The notes beneath the pieces are model-generated. The model was not told the DNA's origin, ran no database searches, and saw nothing but the letters and a program-made list of their open reading frames with translations. From NCBI GenBank assembly GCA_003453735.1, contig DMNE01000140.1:2002-12962 (forward strand): a stretch of 10,961 bases of DNA. Reading direction: 5' to 3'. Shown here in pieces: positions 1 to 6,462 of this stretch. Origin of the DNA: Nitrospiraceae bacterium (lineage in GTDB: Bacteria > Nitrospirota > Thermodesulfovibrionia > Thermodesulfovibrionales > UBA9159). Within the stretch, counting starts at the first letter, position 1. Each line of letters starts with the position of its first letter. Both the position numbers and the translations under genes were made by a program.

Positions 1-1
1 C

Positions 2-190
2 AGAAAAGAAACTCGAGTTATCGGTCTTGGAGTGCCGAACTCCCCGATGGACGCGAATCAATTAAAGTTTTCTGTCAAAACACCGATACAAATAGAAGGG
101 ACACATCTGTTTGGCAAGGACCGCCGACAAGGGCAGGACAGCGCGGAAGACACAGAAGGAAAAGAGAAAACAGACAGAAGACAAGGCTAA
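2..190 (+). CDS. C-terminal tail of an unrecognised protein (5' cut by window edge)
   Basis: The frame starting at base 2 is open from the window edge to a TAA at 188-190 and encodes about 62 residues. The first half looks like folded protein (RVIGLGVPNSPMDANQLKFS, then a TPIQIEG stretch). The last 25 residues are strongly hydrophilic and rich in Asp, Glu, Lys and Arg, like a disordered tail. I do not recognise the family, and no motif is visible. It ends 6 bases before the next small ORF in the same frame, so the two may be co-transcribed. The alternative is chance: the other frames here are Arg-rich or stop early, which mildly favours this one. Confidence 0.4.
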   Translation, partial: RKETRVIGLGVPNSPMDANQLKFSVKTPIQIEGTHLFGKDRRQGQDSAEDTEGKEKTDRRQG

Positions 191-196
191 TGGCAT

Positions 197-331
197 ATGC
201 TCATAGACATTTCATTCGAAGGACGGGAAGAGACCTGCAAGTTCATGGCGACCATCACGACAGAGGAGACTTTGGATAGATTATTGCGGGTGGCAAGTCG
301 GGCATTAAACATATTGACTGTTTATGCGTAA
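197..331 (+). CDS. Small hypothetical protein, 44 aa
   Basis: ATG at 197 to TAA at 329-331. The product starts MLIDISFEGREETCKF and continues with a Thr/Glu/Leu-rich, probably helical second half ending ALNILTVYA. There is no signal peptide or transmembrane segment and only one cysteine. A weak AAGG at 183-186 is the only ribosome-binding signal. It follows the preceding ORF by 6 bases in the same frame, so it could also be a downstream part of that gene separated by a stop codon. The residue composition looks like real protein, but the length gives little statistical support and I recognise no family. Confidence 0.35.
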   Translation: MLIDISFEGREETCKFMATITTEETLDRLLRVASRALNILTVYA

Positions 332-415
332 CTTGGCAGTGATTCTGACATCATGGAGGCTTTATGAAAGCGAGTATTTAAGTAGAGGCGCTTGCGCTAC
401 CCTGAAGCCGCAAAT

Positions 416-437
416 AAACGTTAGACCGTTTTTTTTT
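416..437 (+). terminator. Weak terminator-like hairpin with T9 run
   Basis: AAACG (416-420) can pair with CGTTT (427-431) around a 6-base loop, and the stem runs into nine T residues (429-437). It lies about 90 bases before the next large gene and after the small ORFs, the right place for a terminator. The stem is only 5 bp with two G-C pairs, so efficiency is doubtful. Confidence 0.25.
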
Positions 438-529
438 GAGGCAGAATACAGAGGTTATAACTGTGCCGGGACAACGATGGAACAACTAACTGGGCATTAT
501 ACAGATGATGAACGAGCAGAGGCCATATC

Positions 530-2212
530 ATGGTGAAGGCAGAAAAGGAAAACAATCGAAGGTGTTTCAACAGATATAGAAAAAGATGTTCTGGATACCT
601 TTCTAAAGAGACAGACATTCTCAAGGTTGAGATAGTCGATTATTCTTTTGACGGGGTCGGAGTTATCTTGAACCATTTCTCCCAAATAAATAAAGGCGAT
701 ACCGTCTTGATAGAGTGTGAAGAACTATCTCTGCATGCAGAGTCTTCCGTACAGTGGTTGTCCCAAACGCATTCCGGTCTGAGAATGGGGCTTCATAAAT
801 ATAAACCCGTCGGAGGGTCCTTAAGAGACTACCGGCTTTCGGACATTTTTATCGGGCTCCAGCGATCGTTGAAAACAGGCATCCTCAAGATCGGGAGCGG
901 CTCGATAACAAAAAAAATATATATTAAAAACGGCTACATTGTATTCGCAAGTTCAAATCAAGCTGAAGATCAACTGGGCGATATTCTCCTCAGGAAAGGG
1001 AAGATAACGCACGAGGTGATTGATCTTTCTTCAAAGCTTGTTCGGACGACAGGGAAAAAGCTGGGGGCCATACTCGTGGAATTGGCCGCTATCACTCCCA
1101 AAGAACTCTTCCGGACGGTGAACAACCAGGTGGCTCAGATAATTGAAAGTTGTATCAGTCTGCACAGAGGCGACTTCGAATTTCAGCAAGGCCCCCTGCC
1201 GAGCGATGAGGTGATCACGCTCAGGGTTTCAGCTGGGAATCTGATTTTCCGAGCAGCAAAAATGCCAGCCTGTATTGAACGGGCGAAAGACTGTCTTAGC
1301 CTCCCTGGTGGGACTTTGCTTTCTTTTTCAAAACATTCGCTTGATTTCTTTCGCGATATAGTTTTCGACGACAACGAAAGAAGAATCATTTCCTATATTG
1401 ATGATAAAGTGTCACTTGGAGAAATCATCTCACTCTCGGGTCTCGATGAGTCACGGGTGAGAAGGACAATAGCCGCACTCCTGATTACTTCTCTCGTCGA
1501 AGTTGTTGAGGGAAACACGGCACAAGAGGATGTCAAGGCCGAAGACGTCACCCACCGGCATGTTCCTGCACCAGACTTACTTGAAAAAATAGAACAGATG
1601 GAGCGTAAGCTTGCAACACTTGACTACTACACCATGCTGGGCGTCGAGGAATCCGCAACCGACGACGAAATTCGGTCAGCTTTTCACCAGCTCGCAAAGG
1701 AGCTGCACCCGGACAGGCACTTCTGCATCGAGGAGCCTACCAGGGAAAAACTTCACAGCATCTTTGCTCAAATTACAAACGCCTACAGTGTCTTGAGTAA
1801 GCCCCAAAAGAGGAAGGAATACGATTGCGTCGCTTCTTCGGGATCCATGGACACCTCAAGAATCGACCTTGCTCGAAAAAGATTTGACGAAGGCCGCGAT
1901 GAATATAGAAGGAAGGCGTTCGCTAAGGCAGCCCAGTCATTTGCCCAGGCTGCCTACCTTGATCAGTCGACTGCTGCATATCATTTCCATTATGGCCTTA
2001 CCCTCGCAAAACTCGATGAGCCGAAAAAGGCGCAAGAAGCCCTGGCAAAGGCTTATAGCCTCGATCCCCAGAACGATAACATCCTTGCGGAACTAGGCCA
2101 CATATATCTTATACTCGGATTTCCCCTCCGAGCAAAGTCAAATTTTATGAAGGCGCTTCACTTGAATGGCTTCAATGAGAGGGCAAAAGAGGGAATAACA
2201 AAGGTGCCATAA
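530..2212 (+). CDS. PilZ - PATAN (DUF4388) - DnaJ - TPR multidomain regulator
   Basis: A 560-residue cytoplasmic protein. Residues 8-92 form a PilZ domain. Both c-di-GMP-binding motifs are present: RxxxR as R11-R15 and DxSxxG as D37-Y-S39-F-D-G42. Residues 95-225 are a DUF4388/PATAN domain (DYRLSDIFIGL, then KTGILKI, IYIKNGYIVFA, GDILLRKGKI and RGDFEF), a module of two-component and gliding/motility regulators. Residues 226-350 are helical and less conserved. Residues 363-432 are a J domain with H393-P394-D395, the motif that stimulates Hsp70 ATPase. About 447-558 hold three TPR units. The ATG at 530 has AGAGG 8 bases upstream. The inferred role is a c-di-GMP-responsive adaptor that recruits DnaK or a client complex. 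The domain calls are firm; the pathway is not known. No transmembrane segment is visible, and it is not part of an obvious operon. Confidence 0.93.
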   Translation: MVKAEKENNRRCFNRYRKRCSGYLSKETDILKVEIVDYSFDGVGVILNHFSQINKGDTVLIECEELSLHAESSVQWLSQTHSGLRMGLHKYKPVGGSLRDYRLSDIFIGLQRSLKTGILKIGSGSITKKIYIKNGYIVFASSNQAEDQLGDILLRKGKITHEVIDLSSKLVRTTGKKLGAILVELAAITPKELFRTVNNQVAQIIESCISLHRGDFEFQQGPLPSDEVITLRVSAGNLIFRAAKMPACIERAKDCLSLPGGTLLSFSKHSLDFFRDIVFDDNERRIISYIDDKVSLGEIISLSGLDESRVRRTIAALLITSLVEVVEGNTAQEDVKAEDVTHRHVPAPDLLEKIEQMERKLATLDYYTMLGVEESATDDEIRSAFHQLAKELHPDRHFCIEEPTREKLHSIFAQITNAYSVLSKPQKRKEYDCVASSGSMDTSRIDLARKRFDEGRDEYRRKAFAKAAQSFAQAAYLDQSTAAYHFHYGLTLAKLDEPKKAQEALAKAYSLDPQNDNILAELGHIYLILGFPLRAKSNFMKALHLNGFNERAKEGITKVP

Positions 2213-2233
2213 GGAAATGTGATGACTTTTTTC

Positions 2234-2283
2234 ATATCCGAACCTCTTGTGAGTGTTCCCAGATCCTTCTTCGCTACGGATAT
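2234..2283. repeat. Perfect 7-bp inverted repeat in the spacer before the intron fragment
   Basis: ATATCCG (2234-2240) and CGGATAT (2277-2283) are exact complements 36 bases apart. A TGTGATGA motif also occurs just outside each arm, near 2219 and 2290. No T-run follows, so a terminator is unlikely. A TATAAT hexamer at 2306-2311 lies between this repeat and the intron start but has no good -35 partner. The region may simply be the original intron target. Confidence 0.3.
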
Positions 2284-2317
2284 TTCCATTGTGATGAGCT
2301 CTGCTTATAATCAGTAC

Positions 2318-2935
2318 GTGCGACATGATGTCGCTTGAGTAATTGTTTCAATAACGGAGCATCGTTATGAGGAAACCCTCTATTCCGTTAGAAGGTAGCC
2401 TACTGTCCTGAATAAAGTGCGGACAGGAAAAGGGTAACCTGACTCGCAAGGGTCTAATCAGAACCGTGAGGTAATGATATATCTGCCAGCATCGAGGCGG
2501 ATAAGGTGCCGGGCTTGATGGTAGTGACCAACAAATGTGAACGGCTGATAAACTTCGTAATGGTCGACAAGCCAAAGGTGCTGAGAGGCTTGAACCAAAA
2601 GGTACGTAGCCGGTTAATCTCGTACGTATTGGGGTTACACGGACATAAGGGTTATCGGAGGACAGGCACGGGTCTAACCCATCAGTGTTACTCATGCGGA
2701 ACTTGGGTAAGCGCCGGGATAAACCGGCATAGAGTAGGGGATGAAATAACCCTACATGAAAGGAGGAGCTACTCCATCATGGCCCCGAGTCATGCGCGGG
2801 CAATCGCGAGATAGCACGTGAAGCGTTGAAGGGGAAAGCATAGGCCAGGTATCGAGCTCCGAAATCAGCCATCTGGAGCGCCGACCACGTCCAAGTGAGG
2901 GGAAGGCACCACGGGCAATGGCGACAAATAGCTAG
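2318..2935 (+). ncRNA. 5' part (domains I-IV) of a group II intron, no RT, no domain V seen
   Basis: The stretch begins GTGCGAC, the classic group II 5' end, with an immediate hairpin GCGAC (2320-2324)/GTCGC (2330-2334), as at the 5' ends of known introns such as Ll.LtrB. Dense stems follow: 2481-2487/2496-2502, 2568-2573/2587-2592, 2713-2717/2724-2728, 2734-2739/2750-2755 and 2856-2860/2875-2879. Phrases such as GCGGAACTTGGGTAAGC and ATGAAAGGAGGAGC resemble the domain II-III-IV junction of bacterial introns. ORFs here are shadows. An ATG at 2918 (MATNS, then a stop at 2933-2935) sits where the maturase would start. Neither the rest of an RT nor a domain V hairpin is found on either side of the IS, so the intron is a dead fragment. 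The 3' boundary is uncertain. A second GTGCG at 2417 is an alternative but less likely 5' end. Confidence 0.68.
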
Positions 2936-2949
2936 TTTCTGTTGCGGAA
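2936..2949. repeat. Left terminal inverted repeat of the IS
   Basis: TTTCTGTTGCGGAA, an exact reverse complement of 4946-4959. It is preceded by CTAG at 2932-2935. The match resumes imperfectly a few bases further in. Confidence 0.88.
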
Positions 2950-3003
2950 GCATGGATCCGCTGATTTTTTATCCTATCGTCTCGTTCCACCCTCATTTTT
3001 TGC

Positions 3004-3039
3004 TTGACAAATACCGATAGCTTTGCTATGCTAGCGGTA
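3004..3039 (+). promoter_or_regulatory. Strong sigma70 promoter of the IS with overlapping dyad; leaderless start
   Basis: TTGACA (3004-3009), a 17-base spacer and TATGCT (3027-3032). Seven bases after the -10 box the ATG of the DUF6788 gene begins at 3039, so transcription should start at or next to the start codon and give a leaderless mRNA. No Shine-Dalgarno is present. The arms TACCGATAGC (3012-3021) and GCTAGCGGTA (3030-3039) match as an inverted repeat at 9 of 10 positions around an 8-base centre. They cover the spacer and -10 box, the usual place for a repressor operator. Confidence 0.75.
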
Positions 3040-3380
3040 TGGACGACAATAAAGAGATCGAAAAATTGCAGAGGCGCATTGAACGGATAAAAAAGCACCT
3101 CTCAGAGCTGGGGGAGATGAGGCCGGGAAGTCTCTCGACCCAATACAATGTGTGCGGTAACCCCACTTGTCGGTGCAAACGCCCCGATAATCCAATCAGG
3201 CACAGACCGTACTATCAGATCAGTTATACCAGAGGAGGAAAAAGTAAAACCGAATTTGTAAAGTCAGAAGACGTTGAGAAGGTCAGGCTTCAACTGAGAA
3301 ACTATCACACTTTCAAAGAGCTTACCGATGAATGGGTGGACGTGTCCCTTGCGATCGCTCATTTACGGAAAAAAGAGTGA
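3039..3380 (+). CDS. DUF6788 family IS accessory protein, 113 aa
   Basis: The first gene of the IS. Residues 3-27 are a charged helix or short coiled coil. The core around 30-65 (GSLSTQYNVCGNPTCRCK, then a HRPYYQISYTRGGK stretch) carries C39, C44 and C46 with H55 nearby, a plausible metal-binding cluster. This pattern is that of the DUF6788 proteins, which commonly accompany transposase genes. Its biochemical role is unknown. DNA binding or assistance to the transposase is an inference from the context and the basic, Cys-rich core. It reads into the transposase gene after 24 bases, so the two form an operon. The start follows a near-consensus promoter directly, with no leader. Confidence 0.85.
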   Translation: MDDNKEIEKLQRRIERIKKHLSELGEMRPGSLSTQYNVCGNPTCRCKRPDNPIRHRPYYQISYTRGGKSKTEFVKSEDVEKVRLQLRNYHTFKELTDEWVDVSLAIAHLRKKE

Positions 3381-3404
3381 AACGCCAGTAGAAAGGAGGA
3401 GGCT

Positions 3405-4778
3405 TTGCGAAAGAAAAAGACGGATCAAGAATGCTTGGATTTCAGTATGAAGTCACCCTTGAAAGTAGTGCAGGAGTACCGGGCAAAATATGGAGGCATA
3501 AGCATCCTATTAGCGTTAAACCCGAAGATACTGGATCTGGCGCACGAGGATTTCACCAAGAAGCTCTCGAAGTCGGAGTATGGCAGAGGGGGCTACACAT
3601 CGGAACAAATCATTCGATCGGTCATAGTAATGTTTCTGGAAGTGCAGAGTTATCGCGACACGGTTGTGTTAATAGAGAACAGCGAATTTCTCCGTAGCTT
3701 CATCAAGCTTGGGAACAAGGCGATGATGGACTATACCTTTCTGTGTAAGGCGTTCACCGCCTTATCGGCAGAGACATGGAAAGCAATAAACGAGGCATTG
3801 AGCATCTATGCGAAGGACAAGGGAAAAATCACGGATGAGAAGCTGAGATCAGACACGACGGCATATGAGACAAACATACACTATCCGACCGACTCCTCGC
3901 TGTTATGGGACAGTTACAGGACTTGTGCGCGGTTCATGAAAGATGCCTCCGATGAAATGCCAGCAGTGGGATTAACGCACCGGTTTCATACGAAGAAAGT
4001 GAAGAATCTGGCTCTTTTCATAAGCCGCAACAGCGACAAGAAGGACAAAAGGGTGCACCAGAAGATCAAGAGCACTTACAAAGAGTTAATCGAGCGGGTA
4101 AAGTGGATCAACTCGGTGGGCGAGGTGGCGGCACACGTACTATGGGGAGGGAACCTGCGGGCAAAGGCAGTAGCGGCGGAGCTTAAGCACTATTTGCCGA
4201 TAACAAAGAAAATCATAGGCCGGGCTGAGAGTCGGGTACTCTTCGGGCAACAAGTGCCGTCGGCGGAGAAAGTATACAGTCTCTTTGAAGCACACACGGA
4301 GCTGATCAAGCGGGGCAAGGCGGGAAAGCCCATTGAATGGGGACATAAGGTATTATTGGCAGAAACCGAAGAGAAATTCATCATCCACTATGAGGCGATG
4401 GCTCAACAAAGAGCAGACAAGGACCTCATAGAGGAGAGCTTGAAGATGCACGATAAAGTATTTGGGCGCAGACCTGCCGTGTTCGCTGGGGACAAGGGCT
4501 TTTATGAAAGCCAGAAACAAATTCGGAGTCTTTCAGAGAAAATTGAAACCGTATCGATATGCAAAAAAGGGAGGCGTACGGAGGAGGAAGATCAGAGAGA
4601 AAGCACAGAGGAGTTTAAAGTCGGTCAGCGGTTTCGGGCAGGCATAGAAGGGACCATCTCGGTCTTAAAACGGGCATTTAAGCTCAGCAAGTGTCTTTTT
4701 AAGGGATTTAAGAATTTTGCCGCCAGCGTAGGGTGTGCAGTTTTCTGTCACAACCTCGTAATGCTGGCACGATTGTGA
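3405..4778 (+). CDS. DDE transposase, ISNCY/IS5-like, 457 aa
   Basis: It starts at TTG 3405, supported by AAAGGAGG at 3392-3399, a strong ribosome-binding site in the short gap after the DUF6788 gene. An N-terminal helical region (to about 120) precedes the RNase H-like core. Likely catalytic residues are D150 (RSDTTAYETNIHYPTDSSL), D363 (FAGDKGFYE) and E415 (RAGIEGTISVLKRAF). The C-terminal FKNFAASVGCAVFCHNLV is typical of DDE transposases of this superfamily. The NIHYPTDSSL motif fits proteins annotated as ISNCY family. The reading frame is full length with the triad present, so the element may still be active. Confidence 0.92.
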   Translation: MRKKKTDQECLDFSMKSPLKVVQEYRAKYGGISILLALNPKILDLAHEDFTKKLSKSEYGRGGYTSEQIIRSVIVMFLEVQSYRDTVVLIENSEFLRSFIKLGNKAMMDYTFLCKAFTALSAETWKAINEALSIYAKDKGKITDEKLRSDTTAYETNIHYPTDSSLLWDSYRTCARFMKDASDEMPAVGLTHRFHTKKVKNLALFISRNSDKKDKRVHQKIKSTYKELIERVKWINSVGEVAAHVLWGGNLRAKAVAAELKHYLPITKKIIGRAESRVLFGQQVPSAEKVYSLFEAHTELIKRGKAGKPIEWGHKVLLAETEEKFIIHYEAMAQQRADKDLIEESLKMHDKVFGRRPAVFAGDKGFYESQKQIRSLSEKIETVSICKKGRRTEEEDQRESTEEFKVGQRFRAGIEGTISVLKRAFKLSKCLFKGFKNFAASVGCAVFCHNLVMLARL

Positions 4779-4945
4779 AGAAAACAAACTCGTAGAAGAA
4801 CGATTTGTTCGGTTCAGTGGAGAAGTGTTTCCAAAATCGATACAAAAGCACAGAGACAGAAAAAAATTTAAGCATTAGATGTCCCGATAGACGCAAACAG
4901 ATGTCATGGAAATTTTTGGACAAGAATTTTAAATGGAACATAGCT

Positions 4946-4959
4946 TTCCGCAACAGAAA
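4946..4959. repeat. Right terminal inverted repeat of the IS
   Basis: TTCCGCAACAGAAA, the exact reverse complement of the left end, followed by CTAG at 4960-4963. The 167 bases between the transposase stop and this repeat hold no gene. Confidence 0.88.
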
Positions 4960-4995
4960 CTAGCTAGATGTGTCCCTCATCACTTTAAGATGTTT

Positions 4996-5011
4996 TGTGA
5001 TCGGCATCACA
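4996..5011. promoter_or_regulatory. Perfect CRP/FNR-family operator palindrome
   Basis: TGTGATCGGCATCACA is an exact 6+4+6 palindrome matching the CRP consensus TGTGA-N6-TCACA. It also fits CRP-like regulators of sulfate reducers such as HcpR. It lies just outside the right end of the IS and is centred 33.5 bp before a TATAAT box, near the class II activator position but about 4 bp further upstream than the E. coli norm. It is the only such site I noticed in the window. Confidence 0.7.
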
Positions 5012-5036
5012 TTCAGCCTTACCTAAAGTAGTGCAT

Positions 5037-5042
5037 TATAAT
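5037..5042 (+). promoter_or_regulatory. TATAAT -10 box of an activator-type promoter
   Basis: A consensus -10 hexamer with no recognisable -35 at the correct distance (CAGCCT at 5014-5019), which suits a promoter dependent on the upstream CRP/FNR-type site. The predicted start near 5049 gives a leader of about 125 bases before the zinc-ribbon gene. Confidence 0.55.
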
Positions 5043-5173
5043 CTATGTAGGAATATTCTCATATGCTAAGAAAGATGTTCGGTTGATGAGCCAATGAAAC
5101 CCATTGCGGATGTCTCGTACGTATGCAATTGGTGAAATAAGGCTAATTGGACTGAACTTCTCGGAGGATTGTT

Positions 5174-5752
5174 ATGTCCTGGAAATGTCCATCATGCGGT
5201 CGCAAAAATTACGAGACTTTAAACCATTGCGCGTGCGGCCACCACGGTAACACGGCGGTTTTGAGCAATCAGGGGCCGACAGACTATCAGTGTGTTTCAG
5301 AAGAGAGCGAGTGTCCCAATATCCCTTTGAACCGCATAAGCGACCATATTCCATCGTTACAGGAGCCGCCGGAAAGTCATGCCGTACAAACTCCTGGAAG
5401 ATCCGACTCGACGAGCAGTATGCCGCATGAGGAAGTAATAAAACAAATCGACTCATGGTTGTTTACCTTTTCCAGCGCGGATAACTCCATATCCATTGGC
5501 ACGCCAGCACTTCAATCTTTCAGGTTGAAAATAGCCCTAGAAGATCTGGAGGATTTACTGGAATTTCTCTATCAGAAGACCGGCAAAGAAAAGACAACTA
5601 GAAAAATCAGCCTTGCAACAACGGACATAGTGGGCGTGATTGAAAGGGTGGATAGGATGATCGAAGAAAAAAGATCAAAAGTCTTCCTTAACTTCACCAG
5701 CGACGATCTCCAAGACATCGCGGATTTTATCAATCTGCAACTGAAGGTATGA
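5174..5752 (+). CDS. Unrecognised zinc-ribbon protein, 192 aa
   Basis: Residues 3-22 form a short zinc ribbon: WKCPSC with C5 and C8, then C19-A-C21-G, i.e. CxxC...CxC. Residues 25-85 are a Ser/Pro/Glu-rich linker, probably disordered. Residues 85-192 are a helical domain with acidic/Leu-rich helices (ALEDLEDLLEFLYQK, then IVGVIERVDRMIEEKRSK and DDLQDIADFINLQ). It has no signal peptide or membrane segment. GGAGG at 5163-5167 lies 6 bases before the ATG. I recognise no family for the C-terminal domain. A zinc ribbon tethered by a long linker to a helical domain suggests an adaptor or scaffold, but no function can be assigned. It is transcribed alone, apparently under the CRP/FNR-type site upstream. 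Confidence 0.85.
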   Translation: MSWKCPSCGRKNYETLNHCACGHHGNTAVLSNQGPTDYQCVSEESECPNIPLNRISDHIPSLQEPPESHAVQTPGRSDSTSSMPHEEVIKQIDSWLFTFSSADNSISIGTPALQSFRLKIALEDLEDLLEFLYQKTGKEKTTRKISLATTDIVGVIERVDRMIEEKRSKVFLNFTSDDLQDIADFINLQLKV

Positions 5753-6119
5753 TGGACTGTTCCTTCAGTAAGCATATATGCGAATCACAAACCGGTAACG
5801 GTTCAATGCCTAGCTCATCACTCCTAGATCAAGCCCCATTGTCAGCCTCACTGTCTAGAATAACCTGAGAGGCAAAAACCAGGTTGGATACTCGCCGACG
5901 AGTGAACTACAATTGGATCACCTCCCCCTGCCCTTAAACCACTAATGCAGTTATAGCAGGTTTCTTTCGGGAACGGCGCTGGCTTGGATAAGGCGCACGC
6001 GCAGAGCGTTTCCCGTCGTCTGCGGGCCAAAGAACCCAAAATCATGCCCCCCCGTTTCCTTCATCCCCCACTATCATCCGGACAGCCGCATTTCCACGAT
6101 CTTCTGTTATTCAGCACGC
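5753..6119. other. Intergenic stretch without a recognisable gene
   Basis: No gene with a ribosome-binding site is visible on either strand. Small hairpins occur: AACCG-GTAA-CGGTT (GNRA loop) near 5790 and ACTCG-CCGA-CGAGT near 5890. Neither has a T-run. A 65-residue minus-strand ORF (5848-6045) has no start signal and looks like chance. The middle is GC-rich and the part after 6130 is AT-rich, hinting at a composite origin. Confidence 0.5.
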
Positions 6120-6368
6120 AAGATAAAGGCAATTGGTAATCTTGATTTTATTAGGGTCAATCAATTAATATTTCTAATAGATTTATTTCGAAAGCTTATA
6201 AATGAATTCGTCGAATCGGATAAAGAATGGTTAGTAAGAGTGTACATAGGCGAGTGGTATGTCCCTTTACCCTCGAACTTGCAGAATACTGTTCGAATCA
6301 GAGAACTGCCAGAAAACAAAAGATATGTCCCTTTTCCCTTGGACCCTGCGTCTGTCTGGGAAAGTTGA
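6120..6368 (+). pseudogene. Coding-like C-terminal fragment with no start codon
   Basis: The frame ending at TGA 6366-6368 is open back to 5946 but contains no ATG or plausible GTG/TTG start with a ribosome-binding site. Its last 60 or so residues read like genuine protein: helical LINEFVESDKEWLVRVYIG, then the twin motifs WYVPLPSN and RYVPFPLD, each about 22 residues apart, ending SVWES. The AT content differs from the GC-rich DNA before 6060. I infer the remnant of a gene whose 5' part was lost. The family is not recognised. A competing ATG ORF at 6259-6534 in another frame is Cys/Arg-rich and looks like a shadow. Confidence 0.4.
6258..6341 (+). repeat. Pair of 18-bp direct repeats, 66 bp apart
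   Basis: TATGTCCCTTTACCCTCG at 6258-6275 and TATGTCCCTTTTCCCTTG at 6324-6341 match at 16 of 18 bases. In the coding-like frame they encode YVPLPS and YVPFPL, so they can be read either as a protein repeat (22-residue period) or as DNA repeats. Confidence 0.6.
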
Positions 6369-6462
6369 GGAAAAAGAGAAAATAGGCGCTGCAATATTTA
6401 GCCAAAGAGGATTGAGGGATTGTGGGGACGCTCCGTGTTTTGGCTCTCCGTTATCCATCTAC

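Larger units (their letters stand above)
2936..4959 (+). mobile_element. Two-gene insertion sequence (DUF6788 + DDE transposase)
   Basis: A 2,024-bp element is bounded by perfect 14-bp inverted repeats, TTTCTGTTGCGGAA, at 2936-2949 and 4946-4959, with CTAG directly outside both ends. If CTAG is a target duplication, the empty site was TAGCTAGCTA, a palindrome. If the CTAG belongs to the element, the inverted repeats are 18 bp or longer with no duplication. Inside are a strong promoter, a DUF6788 gene and a 457-residue transposase in tandem, and both look intact. The transposase resembles the ISNCY/IS5-like superfamily. The exact ISfinder group cannot be settled by reading. The element abuts the group II intron fragment on its left. 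Confidence 0.87.

Noticed and set aside
326..426. Integron attC-like site: TAA of the small ORF inside GCGTAAC, and GTTAGAC (GTTRRRY) 94 bases later
   Set aside because: GCGTAAC breaks the RYYYAAC consensus and pairs with GTTAGAC at only 5 of 7 positions. No L''/L' complementarity or long imperfect palindrome joins them.
2506..2814. 102-residue plus-strand ORF and the opposing 115-residue minus-strand ORF (2348-2695)
   Set aside because: Both lie inside the structured intron RNA, lack ribosome-binding sites and have Arg/Ser/Cys-rich, non-protein-like composition.
2616..5125. Shared 12-mer TCTCGTACGTAT in the intron fragment and upstream of the zinc-ribbon gene
   Set aside because: A few 12-base matches are expected by chance in 11 kb; no homology extends beyond it.
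5848..6045. 65-residue minus-strand ORF
   Set aside because: Arg/Cys/Ser-rich in a GC-rich stretch, with no start signal and no recognised family.
6285..6305. tRNA T-loop-like GTTCGAATC
   Set aside because: The flanking stem is imperfect, there is no acceptor or anticodon arm around it, and it lies within a coding-like frame.
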